Shown here: piece after piece, positions 45,135 to 55,228 of the stretch
How the letters are laid out: the number at the start of each line of letters is the position of its first letter
Numbering within the stretch: the stretch's first letter is position 1
Assembly: GCF_003346775.1 (NCBI RefSeq)
Contig: NZ_CP031219.1
Location: 2,294,001-2,358,000, forward strand
Length of the DNA: 64,000 bases
Reading direction: 5' to 3'
From: Malaciobacter mytili LMG 24559
GTDB taxonomy: Bacteria; Campylobacterota; Campylobacteria; Campylobacterales; Arcobacteraceae
Notes under the pieces: model-generated
The model's database searches: none
Told to the model about the DNA's origin: nothing
What the model saw: the letters and a program-made list of their open reading frames with translations, nothing else
Program-made: the position numbers and the translations under genes

Positions 45135-47141
45135 ATGTTAAAATATATATTTGGTTTTTTTGCAGTAGTTACTATTGGTGTAATGGGATGGCTATTATAT
45201 CTTTATTCAAATATTAGATTTGAGTTAGATAAAGTAGTTGATTATAACCCAAAATTAACAACACAATTTTTTGATAAAGATGGAAGACTAATTTCAAATC
45301 TATTTTATCAAGAGCATAGACTATATGTGAAATATGAGGATATTCCAGCACGTGTTATTGAAGCCTTAGTAGCAATTGAAGATACACAATTTTTTGAGCA
45401 TAATGGAATTAATCCAGATGCAATAAGCAGAGCTATTATAAAAGATATTAAAGCTGGTGCATTAGTTGAAGGAGCTAGTACCTTAACTCAACAATTAATA
45501 AAAACTTTAGTTCTTTCAAGGGAAAAAAAACTTATTAGAAAAATAAAAGAAGCCCTACTTTCACTTAGAATTGAAACTTTATTAACTAAAGAGGAAATTT
45601 TAGAAAGATATTTAAATCAAGTATATTTTGGACATGGTTATTATGGAATTAAAACAGCTGCACTAGGATATTTTAAAAAAGAGTTATATGAACTAAATTT
45701 AAAAGAGATTGCTATTTTAGTTGGACTTCCAAGAGCTCCAAGCTTTTATGACCCAACAAGAAACTTACAATTTGCCCTTGCAAGAGCAAATCAAGTTATT
45801 TCAAGAATGAATACTCTTGGATGGATTAATCAAGAAGAATATAGTGAAGCTATGAAATATACACCAAATGTATATGATGAAACATTAACTCAAAATAAAG
45901 CTCCTTATATAATTGATTATGTATTAAAAGAGTTATCAAATGAAATAAAAGATATAAAAACTGGTGGATATAAAATTTATTTAACTGTAGATTTAGATGC
46001 ACAAGAAATTGCAAAAGAAGGATTAAAATTTGCATATAATCAAATACTTTCAAGAGATAAATATTTTCAAGAATTAAATAAAAAAAATAAAATTGAAAAA
46101 GAGTATGATGAAGAAGGAAATGAGTTAGACCCAAATAGATATATAAATAAATTAAATGGTTCACTAATTTCAATTGAAAATAAAACAGGTAAAATCTTAG
46201 CTTTAGTTGGAGGAATTGATTATAAAACTTCTTCATTTAATAGAGTAATACAAAGTAAAAGACAACCAGGTTCTGCAATAAAACCTTTTATTTATCAAGC
46301 AGCATTAGATTTAGGTTATTCTCCTGCAACTCAATTAGCTGATATTAGTAGAACTTATGAATTTGAAACAAATGATTCAGAAGAGAAAAAATTTTGGCAA
46401 CCAAAAAACTATAGTGGAAAATATAAAGGTTTATTAAGTTTAAGAGAGGCTTTAGTTCATTCAAGAAACTTAGCAACTATAAATTTAGTTACTGATATAG
46501 GAATAGATGTGGTTTATGATTCTTTAAAAACTTATGGTTTTAAAGATATGCCTTTAGATTTATCAATTACTTTAGGTTCTTTTGTTATTTCTCCTCTTGA
46601 TTTATCACAAGCTTATTCTATTATTTCAAATGATGGAGAAGAGGTAAAACCTTATATTATTAATTCAATTATAAATAAAAATGGAACTGTTATAAATTTT
46701 GAAGCTCAAAAAAGATATGTAACAAGTCCTGAGCAGGCTTTTTTAGTAAAAGATATTTTACATGATGCTGTTGATAGAGGAACAGGAAGAAGAGCAAAAG
46801 TTAAAAACTTAGAAATTGCAGGAAAAACAGGAACTACAAATAATAATGTGGATGCTTGGTTTTGTGGATTTTCGCCTACAATTCAAACTGTTGTATGGTT
46901 TGGACAAGATGATAATACACCTATGAGAAAAACAGAAACAGGTGGAAGAACAGCAGGTCCTGCTTTTGCATATTTTTATGAAAAGTATTTAAAACTACAT
47001 CCTGAATTAAAAAGAGAGTTTGATATGCCAGAAGGTGTAAGAACTTCTATTTTAAATGGACAAAAAGAGTATTTTACAACTACTTCAAAACTGCCTACTG
47101 ATGAAATTAATATTCCAAAAGAAAATCAAATTCAATTTTAA
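45135..47141 (+). CDS. mrcA: Bifunctional penicillin-binding protein 1A
   Basis: 668 residues. One N-terminal membrane anchor, then glycosyltransferase family 51 with VAIEDTQFFEHNG (catalytic Glu) and EGASTLTQQL. The transpeptidase domain has SxxK in GSAIKPF, SxN in SRNLA and KTG in GKTGTTNNN. It polymerises and cross-links peptidoglycan in the periplasm. Single-copy in this window; a bidirectional terminator (47154-47183) separates it from glnA. Confidence 0.95.
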   Translation: MLKYIFGFFAVVTIGVMGWLLYLYSNIRFELDKVVDYNPKLTTQFFDKDGRLISNLFYQEHRLYVKYEDIPARVIEALVAIEDTQFFEHNGINPDAISRAIIKDIKAGALVEGASTLTQQLIKTLVLSREKKLIRKIKEALLSLRIETLLTKEEILERYLNQVYFGHGYYGIKTAALGYFKKELYELNLKEIAILVGLPRAPSFYDPTRNLQFALARANQVISRMNTLGWINQEEYSEAMKYTPNVYDETLTQNKAPYIIDYVLKELSNEIKDIKTGGYKIYLTVDLDAQEIAKEGLKFAYNQILSRDKYFQELNKKNKIEKEYDEEGNELDPNRYINKLNGSLISIENKTGKILALVGGIDYKTSSFNRVIQSKRQPGSAIKPFIYQAALDLGYSPATQLADISRTYEFETNDSEEKKFWQPKNYSGKYKGLLSLREALVHSRNLATINLVTDIGIDVVYDSLKTYGFKDMPLDLSITLGSFVISPLDLSQAYSIISNDGEEVKPYIINSIINKNGTVINFEAQKRYVTSPEQAFLVKDILHDAVDRGTGRRAKVKNLEIAGKTGTTNNNVDAWFCGFSPTIQTVVWFGQDDNTPMRKTETGGRTAGPAFAYFYEKYLKLHPELKREFDMPEGVRTSILNGQKEYFTTTSKLPTDEINIPKENQIQF

Positions 47142-47153
47142 TATTTCATAAAA

Positions 47154-47183
47154 AAAGGGAAGAGATAAAATTCTCTTCCCTTT
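47154..47183. terminator. Bidirectional terminator between mrcA and glnA
   Basis: AAAGGGAAGAGA (47154-47165) and TCTCTTCCCTTT (47172-47183) form a perfect 12-bp stem with A-run before and T-run after, so it works in both directions between converging genes. Confidence 0.85.
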
Positions 47184-47201
47184 ATATTCTCTTTTAAACT
47201 C

Positions 47202-48629
47202 TTAGCAAGAATAAGTTGTTTTAAACTCAAATGCAGTTGGTCTAGCTTCGTATGGCCAAACTTGTGTTTCAAATTTATAGTGTTGATAAATATCAATCAT
47301 CTCTTTTGTAAATACTGGTTGTAAGAACTCATTATCTCTAATTAATGCTTCTAATGAACCTCTTAATGTATGAGGCATTTGTGGAATTTCTCTTTCTCTA
47401 ATTTCATCTAAAGATAATTCAAATAAATCATCATCCATTGGTCCAATAGGTTCATATTTATTTTTAATACCATCTAATCCAGCACATAACATTGCAGCAA
47501 ATGCTAAGTATGGACAAGCAGTTGAATCTGGGAATCTCATCTCAATTCTAGTTGCTTTTTCTCCAGCACCATAAGGAATTCTACAAGATGCAGATCTATT
47601 TTGTGAAGAGTAAGTTAAAATTGATGGTGCTTCAAATCCTGGAATTAATCTTTTATAAGAGTTTGTTGAAGGGTTAGTAAACGCAGCAACAGCTCTAGCA
47701 TGTTTAAAAATTCCACCCATATAATGTCTAGCCATATCAGAAAGATTTCCATACTCACCTTGTTTATAAAATAAGTTTTTACCATCTTTCCAGATTGATT
47801 GGTGTACGTGCATTCCATTTCCATTATCACCAAATAATGGTTTTGGCATAAATGTTGCAGATTTACCATTTAAATGTGCTACCATTTTAACAACATATTT
47901 TAATTTTTGAACATTATCAGCAGCTTCAATTAAATCACCAAATACTACACCAATTTCATGTTGTCCTTGTGCAACTTCGTGGTGTCCTAAAACAACTGTT
48001 AAACCAACTTGTTTTAATACTTGCATCATTTCAGCTCTTAAATCAACACCATTATCAATAGGAGCTACTGGGAAATAACCACCTTTTGTTCTTGGTCTAT
48101 GTCCAATATTTCCAACTTCATAGTCAGTTGAATCATTCCACTCACCATCTTCTGAATCAACTTTATAATAAGACTCATTGATTGTATCTTTAATTTTTAC
48201 ATCTTCAAATACAAAGAATTCATTTTCTGGTCCAAAATAAGCAACATCACCAACACCTGACTCACTTAAGTGTTGTAAAGCTTTTTTAGCAATTGATCTT
48301 GGACATCTTTCATACATTTGACCTTTGTAGATATCATAAACATCACAAAATACAATAATTGTTGGATCAGCAGTGAAAGGATCTAAAAATGCAGTTTCAA
48401 CATCTGGTTTTAAAATCATATCAGATTTATTAATTGGTTGCCATGCTTCAACTGATGAACCATCAAATGGTAAACCATTATCTAATTGTTCTGCACTTAC
48501 AGCATCCATCATATAAGTTACATGGTGCCAAGTACCTTTTAAATCTGTAAATCTAAAATCTACAAATTCTACTTCATTTTCCTTACAAAATTTAAAAAAT
48601 TCTTCTGTACTGTTTACAAACTTACCCAT
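47202..48629 (-). CDS. glnA: Type I glutamine synthetase
   Basis: 475 residues. Beta-grasp N-domain ([18 protein letters not shown]), then GPENEFFVF, the ammonia/ATP sites around [10 protein letters not shown] and MHVHQS, and [15 protein letters not shown]. Makes glutamine from glutamate, ammonia and ATP as a dodecamer. The segment that carries the adenylylated Tyr in enterobacteria (NLYDLPPE) reads DLFELSLDE here, so the modifiable Tyr is replaced by Phe, as reported for Helicobacter; control must be by other means. Monocistronic. Confidence 0.97.
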   Translation of the reverse strand: MGKFVNSTEEFFKFCKENEVEFVDFRFTDLKGTWHHVTYMMDAVSAEQLDNGLPFDGSSVEAWQPINKSDMILKPDVETAFLDPFTADPTIIVFCDVYDIYKGQMYERCPRSIAKKALQHLSESGVGDVAYFGPENEFFVFEDVKIKDTINESYYKVDSEDGEWNDSTDYEVGNIGHRPRTKGGYFPVAPIDNGVDLRAEMMQVLKQVGLTVVLGHHEVAQGQHEIGVVFGDLIEAADNVQKLKYVVKMVAHLNGKSATFMPKPLFGDNGNGMHVHQSIWKDGKNLFYKQGEYGNLSDMARHYMGGIFKHARAVAAFTNPSTNSYKRLIPGFEAPSILTYSSQNRSASCRIPYGAGEKATRIEMRFPDSTACPYLAFAAMLCAGLDGIKNKYEPIGPMDDDLFELSLDEIREREIPQMPHTLRGSLEALIRDNEFLQPVFTKEMIDIYQHYKFETQVWPYEARPTAFEFKTTYSC

Positions 48630-48742
48630 TTCAATAACTCCTTGAATTTATAATTGCACAATTGTAGCAAAATAAAAGAAAAAAAACATAAATTAACTGT
48701 ATATTTTTTATACAGTTTGATATTTTTTAAACTTTTTATTTT

Positions 48743-49549
48743 TTAAAAATCTACTAACTGCCTATCTCTTGATTTAAAAATTGCACATTTTGTAAAACCT
48801 ATTGATTTTGCAAGCTTTATTGCTTTATCATAACCATAACCAACTTGTTCAACACTATGGGCATCACTACTAAATGTTATGGGAATATTTTCTTCATAAA
48901 TTAATTCTAACAACTCTTTTGAAGGATATTGTTCCTCAATAGGTTTTCTAAACCCAGCAGCATTTATTTCCACTGTCATATTTGATTTTTTAATCTGTTT
49001 AATTGCATTTTTTGCAAGTAAACGAATATCTTTTTTAGGAAGAAATTTAAATACTTTTATTAAATCTAAATGACCTACAATATCAAACTTATTTGATTTT
49101 GCTAATTCTTCTATTGCTCTAAAATATTCTTCCCAGATTTTATCAATATTTACATTTTGATATTTACCAATAAATTCTGGATTATCAAATCCCCAAGGCT
49201 CATCATTATTATTATTTTTTGATTCTAAAAAATGTACAGAGCCTATTAAATAATCAACATTTGAAGTTAATATTTCATCAAGCATTGTAATACTTTTTAT
49301 AAAATCAACTTCATAACCAAGTAAAATATCTATACTTTTTGAATATTTATCTTTAAAATATAAAATTGTACTTTCATAAAACTCTTTTTCTTCAAGTCTC
49401 ATTCTATATTTTTCATCAAAATTCATAGGAGCATGTTCACTAAAACCATAAACATCTATTTTTAACTCAATTGCTTTTTTAATATACGCTTGCATAGTTC
49501 CAGTTGCATGGTTACATAAAACTGTATGATTATGTAAATCTACTCTCAT
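48743..49549 (-). CDS. PHP-family histidinol-phosphatase
   Basis: 268 residues of a PHP metal-dependent phosphoesterase of the HisK/HisJ kind. Metal-binding motifs DLHNHTVLCNHA, GYEVDF, GSVHFLE, VGHLDLIK and FSSDAHSVEQVG are in the expected order. In histidine synthesis it would remove phosphate from histidinol phosphate; no other his gene is near. Its ATG overlaps the stop of the diguanylate cyclase gene by 4 bp, so the two are coupled. Confidence 0.85.
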   Translation of the reverse strand: MRVDLHNHTVLCNHATGTMQAYIKKAIELKIDVYGFSEHAPMNFDEKYRMRLEEKEFYESTILYFKDKYSKSIDILLGYEVDFIKSITMLDEILTSNVDYLIGSVHFLESKNNNNDEPWGFDNPEFIGKYQNVNIDKIWEEYFRAIEELAKSNKFDIVGHLDLIKVFKFLPKKDIRLLAKNAIKQIKKSNMTVEINAAGFRKPIEEQYPSKELLELIYEENIPITFSSDAHSVEQVGYGYDKAIKLAKSIGFTKCAIFKSRDRQLVDF

Positions 49550-50799
49550 CCTCTATACCTTATTTGATTTCTTCCAGCATCTTTTGCACAATAAAGCTCT
49601 TTATCTGCATCTTGAAGCATTAGATCTAATGTAGGTGCAATTGAAAAACTACATCCTATTGAAACCGTAAAACTTAACTCTATATTATTAACTTCAATAG
49701 TATTATTTTCAAATTCAAGTCTTATTATTTCTAATTTATCTTTTATTATATCTTCATCTTCACCATAAAAAACAATACAAAACTCTTCACCACCAAGTCT
49801 TGCTACTATTTCATTATTATAAAAATGGCTTTCTAAAATCTTACTTACTTCTTTAATAGCAATATCACCCACATCATGTCCATAAGTATCGTTTATTTGT
49901 TTAAATTTATCTATATCTATCAAGGCTACACTAATCTTTTCATTTTCCAATCTGGCATTAATTAATTTTTTAGTACCTTCTTCAAATAAATATCTTCTAT
50001 TATATAAATTTGTTAAAAAATCTTTATTTGCCCTATTTTTCAACTCTTCAAAAAGTTCTAAAACTTCTAAATTAGCACTTAATCTTACAAATAATTCTTC
50101 TTGAGTAAAACCTTTATATAAAAAGTCATTTGCTCCATATTTTAAAAATTTTGAAGCAGTATTTTTTTCTTGTGTTCCAGAAGTTACTATAATTGATAAT
50201 TCATCTTTATTATATTTTTTTCTAATAGTTCTTACTAATTCTAAACCATCCATAATAGGCATATAATAATCTGTTAGTATTATTTTTATATCTAAATTGT
50301 TTTCTAATATTTCTAAAGCTTCTTTTCCATTAGTTGCTGTAAATACTTCTAATCTATATCTTTGTATTAAGCTTTTTGTTGTTTCTAAAAAGCTTATTGA
50401 ATCATCTACTATTAAAACTTTAATATTTTCATTTTTAATTACTCTTTTAATTACAGATAAAGCATATTTAAAAGAGTATAAACCATCTTTAATTACATAA
50501 TCTACAATATTTTTATTTCGATATTTTATTTCATCTTCAACTAAAGTTGAACCTGTTAGTATAATTGTTGGTATATTAAATTTTGTTACAAAATCTACTA
50601 TTTCTCCATTTGTTGAATCAGGTAATCCTAAATCAAGAAGTGCAACATCAAATTTACCTTTATATTCTAATAATATTTTAGCACACTCTTTTACAGAAGA
50701 GGCAAGTACTGTTTTGTACCCCAAATTTTCTTTTATCATTAAACTTAATGTACTTGCTACAGATTTACTATCTTCAACAATTAAAACTCGTTTTGACAT
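49546..50799 (-). CDS. Two-receiver response regulator with diguanylate cyclase output
   Basis: 417 residues: receiver 1 (about 1-118, Asp in ALLDLGLP), receiver 2 (about 128-245, Asp in LTDYYMP), then a GGDEF domain (about 255-417). The active-site motif is GGEEF at 336-340, which is competent for making cyclic di-GMP. The RxxD inhibitory site expected just before it is absent (FYNN), so product feedback is unlikely. It is a cytoplasmic signal protein; its cognate kinase is not nearby. Overlaps the moaE stop by 1 bp. Confidence 0.92.
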   Translation of the reverse strand: MSKRVLIVEDSKSVASTLSLMIKENLGYKTVLASSVKECAKILLEYKGKFDVALLDLGLPDSTNGEIVDFVTKFNIPTIILTGSTLVEDEIKYRNKNIVDYVIKDGLYSFKYALSVIKRVIKNENIKVLIVDDSISFLETTKSLIQRYRLEVFTATNGKEALEILENNLDIKIILTDYYMPIMDGLELVRTIRKKYNKDELSIIVTSGTQEKNTASKFLKYGANDFLYKGFTQEELFVRLSANLEVLELFEELKNRANKDFLTNLYNRRYLFEEGTKKLINARLENEKISVALIDIDKFKQINDTYGHDVGDIAIKEVSKILESHFYNNEIVARLGGEEFCIVFYGEDEDIIKDKLEIIRLEFENNTIEVNNIELSFTVSIGCSFSIAPTLDLMLQDADKELYCAKDAGRNQIRYRG

Positions 50800-51242
50800 T
50801 AATTTAAAATTCCTGCACCAAAAATAGGAGTACTTCTATCTTCAGCATAAACTCTATTTCCATTTATAATATCATATTTCCAAATGGGAGCATTTGCTTT
50901 AAAATCTTCAACAAATTCATCAATCATTTCTAAAGCAACTCTTCTTTTAGGAGAACACACAGCAGCTATATAAGAGCTTTCATGATTTAAAACATCTCCC
51001 CTACTATGAGCCATTAGAACAATTGCATTTTTTTCATTTGCTTTTTTTTGCCAAGCTTCAAACCATGATTTTAAAATTGGTTCATAAATATCAAAAGATA
51101 ATCCTTGAATATTACCTTCATCTCTTACTACACCAACAAATGTAATTATTGCACCATAATTTGAATTTTTAAATTCATTATACCAAGAGTTTGTAATCTC
51201 TTCTACTGGTAAACTTCCATCGAATAACTCTAATTTATCCAT
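50799..51242 (-). CDS. moaE: Molybdopterin synthase catalytic subunit MoaE
   Basis: 147 residues from the ATG at 51242 (MDKLELFDGSLPVEEI), just downstream of GGGGGA; a longer frame upstream reads through moaD and is rejected. Family motifs: TFVGVVRDEG, VLMAHSRG, the catalytic lysine in CSPKRR and IWKYD. With MoaD it makes molybdopterin from precursor Z. Start 4 bp after the moaD stop. Confidence 0.93.
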   Translation of the reverse strand: MDKLELFDGSLPVEEITNSWYNEFKNSNYGAIITFVGVVRDEGNIQGLSFDIYEPILKSWFEAWQKKANEKNAIVLMAHSRGDVLNHESSYIAAVCSPKRRVALEMIDEFVEDFKANAPIWKYDIINGNRVYAEDRSTPIFGAGILN

Positions 51243-51246
51243 TAAA

Positions 51247-51468
51247 TCATCCCCCACAAACAGGAGGTAATAAAGATATTTTATCTCCATCATTTAAAGT
51301 TATATCTTTTGAAGTAACTAAAGTATCATTAACAGCAACTGCACACTTTTGTAACCAAGATGAAATCTCTGCATCATCTTTTAATACTTCACTTAATTGT
51401 GAAAGATTTGAGATTTCTAAATTCAATTTTGCTTTATTTATAGGTCCAAGAAATTCCACTTCAACCAT
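51247..51468 (-). CDS. moaD: Molybdopterin synthase sulfur-carrier subunit MoaD
   Basis: 73 residues with a ubiquitin-like fold ending in the essential diglycine (LLPPVCGG), where sulfur is carried as thiocarboxylate. Ribosome site GGGG upstream. Forms a two-gene unit with moaE. Confidence 0.92.
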   Translation of the reverse strand: MVEVEFLGPINKAKLNLEISNLSQLSEVLKDDAEISSWLQKCAVAVNDTLVTSKDITLNDGDKISLLPPVCGG

Positions 51469-51535
51469 CTTAACCCCTTATTTACCAATTTTTTATTATT
51501 ATATCCAAATTAATTTTAGTTTTAGGAATAGCAAA

Positions 51536-52195
51536 ATGAACTTTGCAAAGATAGATTTTATTAATTTATTACCATTTAATGTATATTTAAAAAAGAATTT
51601 TAAATCAAGTCAAATTAAAGCTATAATCGAGTATAAAAAATCTTATCCCTCAGCAATTAATAAAAAATTTAAAAGTAGAGTTGTTGAATCTGCTTTTATT
51701 TCTTCTATTGCTTCAAGAAGAGAAAAAGGTTTAGATTATGGAATAATTGCAAGAAGTAATGTACAATCAGTTTTATTGGTCCCTGGAGTATATGAAAAAG
51801 ATTATCAATCTGATACTTCTAATGCTTTAGCAAAAGTTTTAAACTTAGAAGGGAAAGTTATAATTGGAGATAAAGCACTTAAATATTTCCATACACATAA
51901 TCAAGATGAATTTATTGATTTAGCAAAAGCTTGGCAAGATAAATATAATCTTCCTTTTGTATTTGCAAGATTGTGTTATAACAAAAATGCAAAACTTTTA
52001 AAAGAATTAACAAAAAATTTCGATAAAAAACATATAAAAATACCACAATATATTTTAGCAAAATATGAAAAACGTTCTGGAATTTCAAAAAAAGATATTT
52101 TAAACTATTTAACAAAAATTGATTATGATATAGGAATAAAAGAGAAAAGAGCTTTAAAACTATTTTTTAAATTAGCAAAACAAAAAGGTATATAA
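51536..52195 (+). CDS. mqnA: MqnA-family chorismate dehydratase (futalosine menaquinone route)
   Basis: 219 residues of the MqnA/MqnD substrate-binding fold ([54 protein letters not shown]). MqnA converts chorismate to the enolpyruvyl benzoate used to make futalosine, the menaquinone pathway of Campylobacterota. Shorter than the approximately 280 residues of other phyla. MqnA is preferred over MqnD by resemblance of the N-terminal motif only. Its stop overlaps the uppP start by 1 bp. Confidence 0.75.
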   Translation: MNFAKIDFINLLPFNVYLKKNFKSSQIKAIIEYKKSYPSAINKKFKSRVVESAFISSIASRREKGLDYGIIARSNVQSVLLVPGVYEKDYQSDTSNALAKVLNLEGKVIIGDKALKYFHTHNQDEFIDLAKAWQDKYNLPFVFARLCYNKNAKLLKELTKNFDKKHIKIPQYILAKYEKRSGISKKDILNYLTKIDYDIGIKEKRALKLFFKLAKQKGI

Positions 52196-52980
52196 TGACA
52201 ATATATGATTCAATTATATTAGGAATTATTGAAGGGTTTACAGAATTTTTACCAATCTCTTCAACAGGGCATTTAATTGTAGCAAGTGAATTTTTAAAAT
52301 TGGAACAAACAAGTGTAAATAAAGCATATGAAGTAATAATTCAATTTGCTGCAATATTAGCTGTAATTTTAAATTATCCAGATAAATTTAATTTTAAACA
52401 TATTAATTTATGGACAAAAATATTTATAGCTTTTTTACCAATAGCCGCTATTGGATTTATTTTTTCATCACAAGTTAAAGCACTTTTTTCTATACAAATA
52501 GTTGCTTATATGTTTATAATTGGAGGTATTATATTTTTAATTGTAGAGAAGTTTTATGATGAAAGCAAACATACAGTTTCAAATGTTGAAGATATTAGTT
52601 TTAAACAAGCAATATATATAGGATTAGCTCAAATTTTTGCTTTAATCCCAGGAACTAGTAGAGCAGGTTCAAGTATTATTGGTGCAATGCTTGTGGGACT
52701 AAATAGAAAAGCTAGTGCTGAATTTTCTTTTTTACTTGCCTTTCCTGTAATGTGTGCAACAACAGCTTATGATTTATTAAAACATCATAATGAGCTATTG
52801 CAAGGAGCTAACCTTGCAAATTTAGCTATAGGATTTGTAGTATCTTTTATAGTTGCTTTTTTAACTATAAAACTATTTTTAAAATTCCTTGAAAGATTTA
52901 CTTTTGTAAGTTTTGGAATTTATAGAATTTTATTTGGTATTTTACTTTTAATTATTTTCAACAATAATATCAACTATTGA
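52195..52980 (+). CDS. uppP: Undecaprenyl-diphosphatase (BacA type)
   Basis: 261 residues, polytopic inner-membrane protein. The two family motifs are present: [18 protein letters not shown] near the N-terminus with the catalytic Glu residues, and [11 protein letters not shown] in the middle. It recycles undecaprenyl pyrophosphate to the phosphate for wall and surface-glycan lipid carriers, and can confer bacitracin tolerance. The 3' end overlaps murG on the other strand by 33 bp. Confidence 0.95.
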   Translation: MTIYDSIILGIIEGFTEFLPISSTGHLIVASEFLKLEQTSVNKAYEVIIQFAAILAVILNYPDKFNFKHINLWTKIFIAFLPIAAIGFIFSSQVKALFSIQIVAYMFIIGGIIFLIVEKFYDESKHTVSNVEDISFKQAIYIGLAQIFALIPGTSRAGSSIIGAMLVGLNRKASAEFSFLLAFPVMCATTAYDLLKHHNELLQGANLANLAIGFVVSFIVAFLTIKLFLKFLERFTFVSFGIYRILFGILLLIIFNNNINY

Positions 52981-53973
52981 TTCAATGGCATCACAGCCTA
53001 CTGAATCAATAAGCCCCTTACTCATACTATTTATATCACTAGCTAAAATCTTATCTAAAACCTCTACTGATAAATTTTTTTCTCTACAAATAAAACATAA
53101 ACCTTTATCTTTTAAAAATTTTGCATTATAATATTGATGGTCTTGTGCAGCATGGGGAAAAGGTACAAACATTGCAGGAAGGGAATTAGCAGATAGTTCC
53201 CATAAAGTTGAAGCTCCACTTCTACTAATAGCAAAATCTGCTTGACTCATCTTTTTTGCAATATCAGGTGTAAAATCAAATACATCAGCATTAATATTTA
53301 ATTTTTCATACTCTTTTTTTACCCTTTCATAATCAACTCTACCAGTTTGATGAATTATTTTTATTCCTAAACTATCTAATTTAGAAGCAACACTTAATGC
53401 AAAATTATTAATTGCTACTGCCCCTTGAGAGCCACCTAAAAAAATAATTGCATTTATACGTTCCCTAACTCTTGCATTATCAAAAAATTCACTTGAAACA
53501 GGATAGTCTTTAACTAATGAAGAGGGAAGATATGAAGAAAAAATTTCTTTTGCAAATCTTGAAGTTAATTCATTTAATTTTCCCATTTTTGAATTTTGTT
53601 CATGAATAAATAAATCACAACCCATTGATAAAATTGAAGCAAAAGTTGCTGGTGCAGCAGAAAATCCTCCCACTGAAATGACTGTACCAACTTCTGCTTT
53701 ATCAAAAATATCCATACATCTATTTGTTTCTTTTAGTATTTGAAAAAGAGATTTTATTTTACCCCAAAGATTTTTATTTACAACACCTTTTGTATCTAAA
53801 AAAAATGCTTTTTTTACTTTTCTATCATCTTTAAACCATGCTTCATCTTGTCCATTTTTTGAACCAATAAAAATAACAGGTATTCCTCTTTTATGAAACT
53901 CTTCCACAAAAGCCTTTGCAACTTTTAAATGGCCTCCTGTTCCTCCACCTGTAACTACTACTCTACCTTTCAT
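52948..53973 (-). CDS. murG: UDP-N-acetylglucosamine--MurNAc-pentapeptide-lipid GlcNAc transferase
   Basis: 341 residues. Opens with [16 protein letters not shown], the glycine-rich acceptor loop; later [13 protein letters not shown] and [11 protein letters not shown] form the UDP-GlcNAc site. It turns lipid I into lipid II on the inner face of the membrane. Directly follows ftsW (no gap), the standard division-wall order. Overlaps the end of uppP tail to tail. Confidence 0.96.
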   Translation of the reverse strand: MKGRVVVTGGGTGGHLKVAKAFVEEFHKRGIPVIFIGSKNGQDEAWFKDDRKVKKAFFLDTKGVVNKNLWGKIKSLFQILKETNRCMDIFDKAEVGTVISVGGFSAAPATFASILSMGCDLFIHEQNSKMGKLNELTSRFAKEIFSSYLPSSLVKDYPVSSEFFDNARVRERINAIIFLGGSQGAVAINNFALSVASKLDSLGIKIIHQTGRVDYERVKKEYEKLNINADVFDFTPDIAKKMSQADFAISRSGASTLWELSANSLPAMFVPFPHAAQDHQYYNAKFLKDKGLCFICREKNLSVEVLDKILASDINSMSKGLIDSVGCDAIESIVDIIVENN

Positions 53974-55200
53974 CTATTTACTACTCTCCTTTTTTACTGT
54001 TCTGCTAATTGATAAAACTAACCCTATTGATAAAGCCATTGAAAGCATAGAAGAACCTCCATAACTTAAAAAAGGAACTGCAATACCCTTTATAGGAATA
54101 ATTCCTGAAATACCATAAGAATTAATTAAAAAAGCAATAACTATCATAAGTGCAATTCCTAGTGAAAAAAGATGATAAATTGGATTATCAACTCTTCTAC
54201 TTATTTTAAAAATTCTCCAAACTATAAAAAACATTAATATAATAATACAAATTAAACCTACTAAACCTAACTCTTCTGTAATACCTGCTAAAACAAAGTC
54301 CGTATGAACTTCAGATAAAAAGCCAAGTTTTATATCCCCTAAAGAGACCCCTTGACCAAAAATTCCTCCATTGTGTATAGCATTTAAAGAGTGGGATACC
54401 TGATATGGTTCTGGTAACTCATCAATTCTTAAATATTTATCTACCCATGAAGGCATAATTGCTAAAATCCCATCTTGGTTCATAGCCCACCAAGAATAAA
54501 TTCTATTAATTCTATGGGGAGCTGAAACAATTAAAATTACAAAGGCTATTAAAGCACTTGCACCTAAAGATAAAAAGACTTTGAAACTTCTATTTGCAAA
54601 AACTAATAAAACAATTAAAATAAGTCCAAGTAAAACAACTTGTCCTAAATCTTTTTGTAAAAAAGCTACAATAAATACAACAAGTAAAAATGCACCAAAA
54701 TAAGGAGCTAGTAAAAGTAACTCATCTTTTAAAGTCATCTTTTTAGGCATAACCATCACCCTTCTATGAAAAGACCAAGATAAAAAATATATAAATCCTA
54801 TTTTAAAAAATTCAACAGGAGATAAAGAAACTCCAGGTAACCTAATCCACCTATTAGCTCCTCCACTTTCAGTAACAAGTGATGAGGGTAAAAATGGCAT
54901 TACAGCCATAAGAAGAAAAAACACTATAAAAAGACTCATTCCAATACGACCAACAATTTTATCAGGATTAACCTGTGCTAATCCCCACATAATAAAAAAT
55001 GAAACAACTCCTACTAAAAGTTGTCGTATAAAAAAATGAAATTGGTTATACCCATAATATTCAATAGTATATATAGTTAATGAGTATGAAAAAATAATAC
55101 TTACTATAATTAGCATACAAACTAAGACAAAAAGTAAATAGTCTGGCTGATTATTAGAAGGTTGGGCTTTTGATTTAATCTTATTTTTGCTAAAATTCAT
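53974..55200 (-). CDS. ftsW: Cell-division lipid II polymerase FtsW
   Basis: 408 residues with about ten membrane segments of the SEDS family. Conserved motifs: GGANRWIRLPGVSLSPVEFFK, the essential Asp-containing KDLGQVVLL, GQGVSLGDIKLGFLSEVHTDF and FLSYGGSSML. FtsW rather than RodA because murG follows at once and an ftsI-like gene diverges 28 bp upstream. It makes septal glycan strands with the class B PBP. Confidence 0.93.
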   Translation of the reverse strand: MNFSKNKIKSKAQPSNNQPDYLLFVLVCMLIIVSIIFSYSLTIYTIEYYGYNQFHFFIRQLLVGVVSFFIMWGLAQVNPDKIVGRIGMSLFIVFFLLMAVMPFLPSSLVTESGGANRWIRLPGVSLSPVEFFKIGFIYFLSWSFHRRVMVMPKKMTLKDELLLLAPYFGAFLLVVFIVAFLQKDLGQVVLLGLILIVLLVFANRSFKVFLSLGASALIAFVILIVSAPHRINRIYSWWAMNQDGILAIMPSWVDKYLRIDELPEPYQVSHSLNAIHNGGIFGQGVSLGDIKLGFLSEVHTDFVLAGITEELGLVGLICIIILMFFIVWRIFKISRRVDNPIYHLFSLGIALMIVIAFLINSYGISGIIPIKGIAVPFLSYGGSSMLSMALSIGLVLSISRTVKKESSK

Positions 55201-55228
55201 TTCCTATTATAATATATAATGGATAAAT
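55201..55228. promoter_or_regulatory. 28-bp divergent interval between ftsW and ftsI
   Basis: The interval contains TATAAT on the plus strand at 55208-55213 and again at 55215-55220, and the AT pattern gives a -10-like box on the minus strand too. AGGAA for ftsW is in the same bases. Promoter parts must extend into both coding regions. Site-level calls are tentative. Confidence 0.4.

Noticed and set aside
45850-46236. 128-codon antisense frame inside mrcA
   Set aside because: Leucine/phenylalanine-rich shadow of an AT-rich gene with no motif; mrcA domains are certain on the other strand.
51243-51293. Longer start for moaE
   Set aside because: Runs through the 3' end of moaD in another frame; the ATG at 51242 has the ribosome site and family-like N-terminus.
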